Shown here in pieces: positions 1-5,729 of a stretch of 26,966 nt of DNA (position 1 is the stretch's first letter; every line of letters begins with the position of its first letter). The notes beneath the pieces were generated by a model. The model saw only the letters and a program-made list of their open reading frames with translations, was not told the origin of the DNA and did no database searches. Source of the DNA: an uncultured Alistipes sp. GTDB lineage: Bacteria; Bacteroidota; Bacteroidia; Bacteroidales; Rikenellaceae. Where the stretch lies: positions 1 through 26,966 of the forward strand of contig UQNV01000030.1 in NCBI GenBank assembly GCA_900542505.1, given 5' to 3'. The position numbers were made by a program, and so were the translations under genes.

Positions 1-31
1 CTATATTTCAATAATTTCAAAGAACTATTTA

Positions 32-1129
32 TCAACTTTTACGGGACAGTAATGATGCATCATCTGTAATAGAAATATCTTCTTTAACATGTAGCTGTTT
101 CCAAAGAAGTCTAATACATTGTTCTTCTGGAGTATATGCGTTATCATATGCTCTCTTCTTGAATGCATCATCCCTATTTGTTAGTAAATGAGGCAGTAAC
201 AACTTGTCAATTTTATCTTCTTTGTCTCGTCTTAGGATTTCCTCAAGAATACTAATAATTAATTTTACATTTTGCTGATTACTAGCTTTTAAATCATCTA
301 ATAATGCATGATAATTACTATTTTTATTCAGTAGCGTGGATATGGCAAGTAATACAGGCGCATAACCAATAAACTGTAAATATTGTTTACGGTTAATCTC
401 TGATTGATTCTTGAAAAAGCCTCCAATTGCGTCAACGATATAATCGCGGACTGCTTTATATTGATCTGCGAATCTTTCTTGGACTTTAGATTCTACTTGT
501 TTGTCTATAAACTTTTTTGCAGCATCAATGGTAAAGGGCTCAATTTGTAAGAGGGCTGTTTTAAGACCTTGTTCTTCCAAATATATGGTTGCTATCTCTA
601 CGATATTTGTTCTCCCCAATAGTATAAATGGTGTTCCTTGGGCTTGAGATGCAATTTTGACAATATTATCTAGAAAAGAATAAAAGCCGTCAACGGTGGT
701 TTTCATGTATCCCTCATCCAATGCATCAATGATCATTGCAGCTTTACCCGCTTGTAGCTTTTGAGAGAATGCAGAAAAATCCGCTAAATTCATGCTATTA
801 TAAAGTAAGCCTGTTAAAGAGTTGCTTGCGACTGGATCGTGCTCACTTAGGTCAAAAATAGGGATTCCTAATGTACTTGATAAATTTTTTGTTAATGCGG
901 TCTTTCCAGTCGCTCCTGCGGCAGATATGAGTATGATTGTAGCGTCATTAAAAGAAGATCCTTCGATACTTGAACTTTGTATCGAAAAAATTGGATCCAC
1001 ATATTTCGGATCAGGAGTCTCAATTAATTTTAATGAATTGTTGTCAGTTAACGAATATGTAAACCGATCTAACTTAAAAGCATCAAGCTTATTTCTTAAC
1101 TTAAATAAACTAATAGTATTATCAGCCAT
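32..1129 (-). CDS. NACHT-like STAND NTPase, putative defence protein (possibly C-terminally truncated)
   Basis: A 365-residue P-loop NTPase. A Walker A motif lies at residues 70-77 (A-A-G-A-T-G-K-T). A hydrophobic strand ending in D-A-L-D-E at 135-139 is the form of Walker B seen in NACHT/STAND NTPases (hhhhDxLDE). A strand with a conserved Arg follows near 167-173 (ILLGRTN), in the usual sensor-1 place. The rest (about 190-365) is helical, as in winged-helix/arm regions of STAND proteins. There is no signal peptide or membrane segment, so it is probably cytosolic. Family knowledge: bacterial NACHT proteins are often antiphage sensors with extra effector or sensor domains; none is visible here. 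The gene is AT-rich, unlike the chromosomal genes further right, and is transcribed away from the RM operon. The stop lies 31 bases from the window edge; one extra A in the A4 run before it would open the frame to the edge, so the C-terminus may be lost. The start is the ATG just behind a good -7 element. NTPase call firm; defence role inferred. Confidence 0.75.
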   Translation of the reverse strand: MADNTISLFKLRNKLDAFKLDRFTYSLTDNNSLKLIETPDPKYVDPIFSIQSSSIEGSSFNDATIILISAAGATGKTALTKNLSSTLGIPIFDLSEHDPVASNSLTGLLYNSMNLADFSAFSQKLQAGKAAMIIDALDEGYMKTTVDGFYSFLDNIVKIASQAQGTPFILLGRTNIVEIATIYLEEQGLKTALLQIEPFTIDAAKKFIDKQVESKVQERFADQYKAVRDYIVDAIGGFFKNQSEINRKQYLQFIGYAPVLLAISTLLNKNSNYHALLDDLKASNQQNVKLIISILEEILRRDKEDKIDKLLLPHLLTNRDDAFKKRAYDNAYTPEEQCIRLLWKQLHVKEDISITDDASLLSRKS

Positions 1130-1157
1130 AAATATTTGTTTTGAAAGTGTTCTTAAA

Positions 1158-1165
1158 CAAAGATA
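1158..1165 (-). promoter_or_regulatory. -7 promoter element of the NACHT-like gene
   Basis: Reads TATCTTTG on the minus strand, a full match to the Bacteroidetes -7 consensus TAnnTTTG, about 28 bases before the ATG at 1129. No clear TTTG is seen at the -33 position. Inferred transcription start is near 1150. Confidence 0.55.
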
Positions 1166-1235
1166 GAAAAAATCGTGATCATTTATAAGGGAAAATATTG
1201 ATAAATTATGAGCTGTATAATCCCGGGATTTTTCC

Positions 1236-1243
1236 TATCTTTG
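1236..1243 (+). promoter_or_regulatory. -7 promoter element of the RM operon
   Basis: Reads TATCTTTG on the plus strand, the same octamer as the divergent element at 1158-1165. The -33 box is weak. Transcription from about 1250 would give a leader of about 280 bases that contains the extended hairpin at 1322-1465 before the first ATG at 1533. Confidence 0.5.
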
Positions 1244-1321
1244 AATCCGTAAAACCAAGAAACAGAATAACGACAAGAGAAAAAGACAATATCAACATAT
1301 AACTAATTGAGCTTTTAGCTC

Positions 1322-1465
1322 TTATTCCCAAATCCAAAATACGGCCAATTTTTTGAATGCACGGGAATGAGCGGCGAAGGTTCGCGTCCGTCTGGGCGTG
1401 AACCGTTCGTGCTTATCTGTGCATTGGGTTGCTTGGCCGTGACCTTGGATTTGGATAGGCAATAA
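1322..1465 (+). other. Long extended hairpin in the RM operon leader (structured RNA or MITE-like element)
   Basis: Collinear complementary segments nest in order: 1328-1335 with 1447-1454 (CCAAATCC/GGATTTGG), 1341-1348 with 1433-1440 (ACGGCCAA/TTGGCCGT), 1356-1362 with 1419-1425 (AATGCAC/GTGCATT), 1367-1372 with 1411-1416 (one G-U pair), and 1379-1386 with 1397-1404 (7 of 8). TTATT at 1322-1326 and AATAA at 1461-1465 could extend the base. The whole forms one rod of about 127-144 bases. It is not a terminator, since no T tract follows. A 32-codon reading frame (ATG 1367, stop 1463-1465) crosses it. The rest of the gap 1130-1532 holds only the two promoter elements and a short inverted repeat TTTGCC/GGCAAA (1489-1494/1506-1511) just before the operon. 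Function unknown: a structured leader, a small RNA or a miniature inverted-repeat element would all fit. Confidence 0.55.
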
Positions 1466-1532
1466 CGAACGGTATCACGCTCTTCTTTTTTGCCTGTCCG
1501 AATACGGCAAAGGCTCTCCATAAAAGAAGCCT

Positions 1533-2207
1533 ATGCCCTCCACCAAATCCCATACACCGCAAATCATCTCGCATCAGCGCGTGGCCGACCACGGCGAGGT
1601 CTTCACCGCAGAGCGTGAGGTCAAGGCGATGTGCGACCTCGTGAAGAACGAGACCGAGCGCATCGAATCCCGTTTTCTCGAACCCGCCTGCGGACAGGGC
1701 GCTTTTCTGATCGAGATCCTGCGTCGCAAACTCGCCGTCGTGTCGTCCCGTTATGCCGCGACGCAATCCGAATGGGAGCGCCATGCCGCGATTGCCGTAT
1801 CGAGTCTCTACGGAATCGACATTCTGGCAGACAACGTGACGCTCTGCCGCAATCATCTCTACGATACGTTCCTGACGGCATACCGGGCTCTCTTCCCGAA
1901 GAGCATGAAGCCCGCCTGCTGCCGTGCGGTGCGCTATCTGCTTGCAACCAACATTCTGTGGGGTGATGCCCTGACCCTCCAAACCCCGGACGATTCGGCG
2001 CGGCCGATTGTCTTTGCCGAGTGGTCGGACATTGGCGGCGGGCGGTTCAAACGCCGCGATTTCACGCTGGCCAACCTGCTGCAAAGCCAGCCGATGGAGG
2101 GCCCCAACCTCTTCTCCGACCTCGGAGATGCCGCCTTTATTCCGACCCCCGTAGCCGAATATCCGCTTGTTCACTTCCTCAAACTCGGAGCCGATGAAGA
2201 ACTATAA
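1533..2207 (+). CDS. N6-adenine methylase-like subunit of an RM system, catalytic motif absent
   Basis: 224 residues. Residues 48-57 ([10 protein letters not shown]) are the S-adenosylmethionine-binding motif I of N6-adenine DNA methylases, followed by I-L-R and, near residues 92-97, G-I-D-I (acidic motif II position). The catalytic motif IV (N/D-P-P-Y/F) is absent, and the protein ends where a target-recognition or C-terminal half would begin. It resembles the N-terminal part of Eco57I/type I-like methylases and the short 'restriction subunit M' proteins of Bacteroidales. It overlaps the next gene by 14 bases, which suggests translational coupling and a shared complex. Inference: an accessory SAM-binding or structural subunit for the full methylase behind it. 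GC-rich codon use contrasts with the flanking AT-rich genes. ATG 1533 is the first start after the leader hairpin. Confidence 0.7.
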   Translation: MPSTKSHTPQIISHQRVADHGEVFTAEREVKAMCDLVKNETERIESRFLEPACGQGAFLIEILRRKLAVVSSRYAATQSEWERHAAIAVSSLYGIDILADNVTLCRNHLYDTFLTAYRALFPKSMKPACCRAVRYLLATNILWGDALTLQTPDDSARPIVFAEWSDIGGGRFKRRDFTLANLLQSQPMEGPNLFSDLGDAAFIPTPVAEYPLVHFLKLGADEEL

Positions 2208-3681
2208 CCCCGATGTGCTGACCTGCCTGGCCAATTTGAGCAACGACGAGGTGTTCACCCCTCCGGTCGTTGTCAACCGCATGCTCGATCTGCTGCCTGC
2301 GGAGTTGTGGCGCAATCCCGATGCGCGGTTCCTTGACCCCGTAAGCAAAACGGGAGTCTTCCTGCGGGAGATTGCCAAACGGTTAATGGAGGGGTTGAGC
2401 GAGCGGATCCCCGATCGGCAACAGCGAGCCGACCACATCTTCACCCGGCAGTTGTTCGGTTTGGCCATCACCGAGCTGACGGCCCTTCTGTCGCGCCGTT
2501 CGGTCTATTGCAGCAAACAGGCGAACGGGCCCTATTCGGTTTGCACGGCCTTTTGCGATGCGGATGGAAATATCCGCTTCTGGTCTACGGAACACACCTG
2601 GCAGAACGGCCGATGCCGCTATTGCGGGGCCAGCCGGGAGGTATACGACCGCGACGACACACTGGAGAGCCACGCCTACGAATTTATCCACACCGAGAAT
2701 CCCGAAACCATATTCCCCGATATGAAATTCGATGTCATTATAGGCAACCCGCCGTATCAGTTGAGCGATGGCGGAAACGGCGCAAGCGCAAGTCCGCTTT
2801 ATCACAGGTTCGTTCGGCAGGCGCAGAAACTCAAACCCCGTTATTTGACCATGATTATCCCCTCCCGGTGGTTCGGAGGCGGAAAAGGGCTGGACGACTT
2901 CCGCCGGGAGATGTTAAACGACAACCACATCCGGGTTCTTGTGGACTATGAAAATGCCTCCGACTGTTTTCCCGGTGTCGATATAGCTGGCGGAGTCTGT
3001 TATTTTCTGTGGGATCGGGATAATCCCGGACTGTGCGATGTCGTCAATGTCCGGAATAACAAAACGATGCACTCCGTACGTACGCTGAACGAGTTCGACA
3101 CCTTCATCCGTCACGACCAGGCTGCATCCATCGTCAGAAAAGTCTGCGCATTCGGTGAGCCCATGATGTCCAATATGGTATCGAGCAGTAAGCCATTCGG
3201 ATTGCGTACATTTGTGCGGCCTCAGGAATCCGGAGACATTCTTCTGAGGTGGCAAAACGGAGAGGGGCCCTATCGCCGTGATGAGATTACCGTCGGCCGG
3301 GAGTTGATTGACAAATGGAAGGTAATCACCTCCTATGTCGGCTATGACCATGCCGGCAATCCGGGCAAGGATGGGAAACGTCGGGTCTTTTCCAAGATAG
3401 ATATTCTTCCGCCGGGGACCATTTGCACGGAGACCTATCTGGTCGTGGGCAGTTTCGACACGGAGCAGGAGGCAAAGAATCTGGTTGCCTATATGAAAAC
3501 GCTGTTCTTCCGGTTTCTGGTTGCCCAGTGCATGTACTCGCACCACATTACCAAAGAGGCCTATCGGCTGGTTCCTATACAGGACTTTTCCCAGTCATGG
3601 ACGGATGAAAAGCTCTATGCCAAATATGGGATCACCGACGAGGAGTTTTTATATATTAAAACAACGATTCGCACAATGTAA
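2194..3681 (+). CDS. Eco57I-type N6-adenine DNA methylase of the RM system
   Basis: 495 residues. Motif I is FLDPVSKTG at 46-54 and the catalytic motif IV is NPPY at 185-188, preceded by a hydrophobic strand (FDVIIG). This order places it in the gamma-class N6-adenine methylases of the Eco57I family. A cysteine-rich stretch between the motifs (including C-R-Y-C at 141-144 and Cys residues near 108-127) could bind zinc, which is unusual for the core fold. The C-terminal half (about 260-495) is the likely target-recognition region. It modifies adenines in host DNA to protect it from the partner nuclease. I chose ATG 2194, 14 bases inside the preceding gene; an in-frame TTG at 2167 lies further in and is less likely. 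The stop at 3681 marks the point where base composition falls abruptly to AT-rich sequence. Confidence 0.85.
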   Translation: MKNYNPDVLTCLANLSNDEVFTPPVVVNRMLDLLPAELWRNPDARFLDPVSKTGVFLREIAKRLMEGLSERIPDRQQRADHIFTRQLFGLAITELTALLSRRSVYCSKQANGPYSVCTAFCDADGNIRFWSTEHTWQNGRCRYCGASREVYDRDDTLESHAYEFIHTENPETIFPDMKFDVIIGNPPYQLSDGGNGASASPLYHRFVRQAQKLKPRYLTMIIPSRWFGGGKGLDDFRREMLNDNHIRVLVDYENASDCFPGVDIAGGVCYFLWDRDNPGLCDVVNVRNNKTMHSVRTLNEFDTFIRHDQAASIVRKVCAFGEPMMSNMVSSSKPFGLRTFVRPQESGDILLRWQNGEGPYRRDEITVGRELIDKWKVITSYVGYDHAGNPGKDGKRRVFSKIDILPPGTICTETYLVVGSFDTEQEAKNLVAYMKTLFFRFLVAQCMYSHHITKEAYRLVPIQDFSQSWTDEKLYAKYGITDEEFLYIKTTIRTM

Positions 3682-3757
3682 TACGCAACTATTATTATCG
3701 TATTAATGTCAAATGAGGACATTTTTCATCCATATTACAATAAATACGATATATAAA

Positions 3758-3789
3758 TTTGCATTTCTATTTATTGTGAGTTATATTTG
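3758..3789 (+). promoter_or_regulatory. Promoter of the ATPase-TOPRIM module
   Basis: TTTG at 3758-3761, a 20-base spacer, then TATATTTG at 3782-3789: a near-perfect Bacteroidetes sigma-ABfr promoter. It lies 36 bases before the ATG at 3826, inside the 144-base AT-rich gap after the methylase. The module can therefore be expressed separately from the RM operon. Confidence 0.75.
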
Positions 3790-3825
3790 CGTTGTTTAGT
3801 AACCATACAATAATATAACTTAACT

Positions 3826-5127
3826 ATGAAAATATCAAAAATTACAATTGAAGGATTTGCTAACATTGATAAAGTAAGTCTGTCGCTGTCTAATATATGT
3901 GCGCTATTGGCCTATAATAATTTTGGGAAAAGTAATATTCTAGAGGCAATCTCTTTTGGCTTCAGGTATCTTATTGCAGAAGCTTCGGAAAAAAAGAATA
4001 GGATGAATCGCAGCTTAAATTATATTCCTATAAATAATGCGACTGCGGGTAAAGATTTTTTGTTTGAATTTGAGATTGAGTTTAACAATCAAGGAGTAAA
4101 AAGAATTGTTACATATGGCTATAGTTTCTCTTGGCCTCAAAAAAAACAAACCTCTTCCATTAAAGCCGAATACCTTAAGATTAAAAGTACAGAAGATTTA
4201 AAGCCCAAATCGTATATTCGTAGAAATGATAGCAGTTGCTTTTATTTATCTTCTGAAGCCGGACGTTGTTCTTCAAAATTAGATATCGATCCTAATCAAC
4301 TGGCTTTAAACAAATTGAGCAATTATGACAATTTGTTCTATATTGGCATTCTAAAAGAAATATTAAATATAAAGATTGTCGAAACAAATGCATTAGCTGA
4401 TCCCAAAACATTTTTTAGAACCATCGAGGTCATAAATGGACATACTTCCTTTACGGATGGGATAGATACTATTCCTGATTTTAGCACATGTGCGAATTTT
4501 ATGTACAATCTGAAAAATTCAGATTCTCATAAATACAATTTATTACAAGATGCAATTAAACAGTTAATTCCTGACATAATAGACTTTGAACCAATCAAAG
4601 TAGATCTAAAGAAACAAGTTGCAAAATTTAAAGGGAATAAAGATATTCCATTTGATTTTCCGGAATACATATATGATATTAGAGTACAAGAAAAAAGCCT
4701 AAATCAGCAAATAACTATTGAAAAACTATCATCAGGAACAAAAAGAATATTTTATTTACTCTTGATGACGATAGCTGCTGCTCATAACAATGTTCCCTTA
4801 ATGATGATTGAAGAACTTGAAAATTCAATTCATCCTTCTTTGTTTCAACGATTATTAATTACGATTAGGAGACTTGCTAACGATACTCAAATATTACTAA
4901 CAAGTCATTCTCCGTATTTACTACAATATTTGAAGCCCGAAACTCTTTATATAGGCATTCCGAATGATGAAAATTTAGCAATATTCAAGAGAGTAAAGCA
5001 TTCAAAAATTAATTCTTTATTAAAAGAAGCATCGTCGTACGATATGTCTTTAGGTGATTTTATTTTTGATATGCTTGCAGATATTCATGATCAATCTGAT
5101 GATGTGGTCTCTAAATATTTTGAATAA
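3826..5127 (+). CDS. OLD/AAA15-like ABC-type ATPase of a two-gene TOPRIM module
   Basis: 433 residues with the complete layout of an SMC/RecF/OLD-like ATPase. The N-terminal strand-turn ITIEGFANID leads to Walker A at 29-37 (A-Y-N-N-F-G-K-S-N; the usual first Gly is Ala). The signature is KLSSG at 300-304 (LSSG instead of LSGG), Walker B is MMIEELE at 326-332 with the E329/E330 pair, and the H-switch is TSHSP at 359-363. The middle part (about 60-280) is divergent and has no long coiled coil, so this is a compact AAA15-type protein rather than an SMC. It shares TAATG with the next gene (stop and start overlap by one base), so the two are coupled. Family knowledge: such ATPases pair with TOPRIM nucleases in PARIS (AriA/AriB), AbiL, RloAB and OLD systems, where the ATPase senses the phage and holds the toxin in check. 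Which of these it belongs to cannot be settled by eye. Confidence 0.85.
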   Translation: MKISKITIEGFANIDKVSLSLSNICALLAYNNFGKSNILEAISFGFRYLIAEASEKKNRMNRSLNYIPINNATAGKDFLFEFEIEFNNQGVKRIVTYGYSFSWPQKKQTSSIKAEYLKIKSTEDLKPKSYIRRNDSSCFYLSSEAGRCSSKLDIDPNQLALNKLSNYDNLFYIGILKEILNIKIVETNALADPKTFFRTIEVINGHTSFTDGIDTIPDFSTCANFMYNLKNSDSHKYNLLQDAIKQLIPDIIDFEPIKVDLKKQVAKFKGNKDIPFDFPEYIYDIRVQEKSLNQQITIEKLSSGTKRIFYLLLMTIAAAHNNVPLMMIEELENSIHPSLFQRLLITIRRLANDTQILLTSHSPYLLQYLKPETLYIGIPNDENLAIFKRVKHSKINSLLKEASSYDMSLGDFIFDMLADIHDQSDDVVSKYFE

Positions 5128-5726
5128 TGGCTGAACATATCATTTTATTCGTTGAGGGCGATACGGACGAAGTCCTATTTAAGAAGATAATTGCTCGTTA
5201 TAAAGAATTAGCAAATTATGAGTCAAACATAATTTGTCATATTGACAACTTAAAAGGCGTCAGTAAATATACCTCAAAAGCTAAAGGGCGCCTTCGTAAT
5301 TATTATTTAAAGCATATTCGAAAAAATAAAGGCTCCTTAAAATTTGTGTTTTGTAGTTATGATACAGATGTTTTCGAATTTCAAGCAAACCCTCCTATCA
5401 ACTGGCCTAATTTAAAAAAAGAGATGCAAGGAATAGTTGGGAAAGGGAAAGTGATACAAATTCCGGTAAAGACTTGTATTGAAGATTGGTTATTATCAGA
5501 CCTATCCGGTCTATGTAGATATCTAAAAATAAAAGATATACCTAAAAAACTAACAGGTAAAGATGCGTATATGAAAATAAGTAATCTATTCGAGAAAAAA
5601 GGAAAAGTATACTCAAAAGGGTACGATGCTGAAAATATTGTACAAAATATAAACATTGATATTATCCTAGATAAACAAAAGGAAGCTCTCAAACCATTAA
5701 GAGATCTTTTCATTAAAGACAATTAA
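5127..5726 (+). CDS. TOPRIM-like protein (RloB/AbiLii/DUF4276-like), probable toxic effector
   Basis: 199 residues. The N-terminal strand LFVEGDTDEVLF places the TOPRIM glutamate at E10. The strand FVFCSYDTD gives the second metal-binding motif DxD at D79-D81. A downstream motif I-E-D-W-L-L near 118-123 matches the Glu-x-Trp-Leu-Leu signature of RloB/DUF4276-type proteins. Together these indicate a compact TOPRIM nuclease fold, shorter than the AriB (DUF4435) subunit of PARIS. It begins on the last base of the ATPase stop codon and ends only 3 bases before the nuclease-helicase, so it is translated as part of this gene set. Inference: a nuclease released or activated by the partner ATPase; tRNA is a plausible target, because AriB is reported to cut tRNA. 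Composition is AT-rich, like the ATPase and unlike both flanking RM genes. TOPRIM assignment fairly sure; target unknown. Confidence 0.75.
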   Translation: MAEHIILFVEGDTDEVLFKKIIARYKELANYESNIICHIDNLKGVSKYTSKAKGRLRNYYLKHIRKNKGSLKFVFCSYDTDVFEFQANPPINWPNLKKEMQGIVGKGKVIQIPVKTCIEDWLLSDLSGLCRYLKIKDIPKKLTGKDAYMKISNLFEKKGKVYSKGYDAENIVQNINIDIILDKQKEALKPLRDLFIKDN

Positions 5727-5729
5727 GAG

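Noticed and set aside
1315..1521. 68-codon minus-strand frame across the leader hairpin
   Set aside because: It lies on the long inverted repeat, has no promoter or family features, and the pairing explains the sequence better than coding does.
3826..5726. Gabija (GajAB)
   Set aside because: GajA fuses ATPase and TOPRIM in one protein and pairs with a UvrD-like helicase. Here they are separate, and the nearby helicase is a GIY-YIG-type SF2 fusion.
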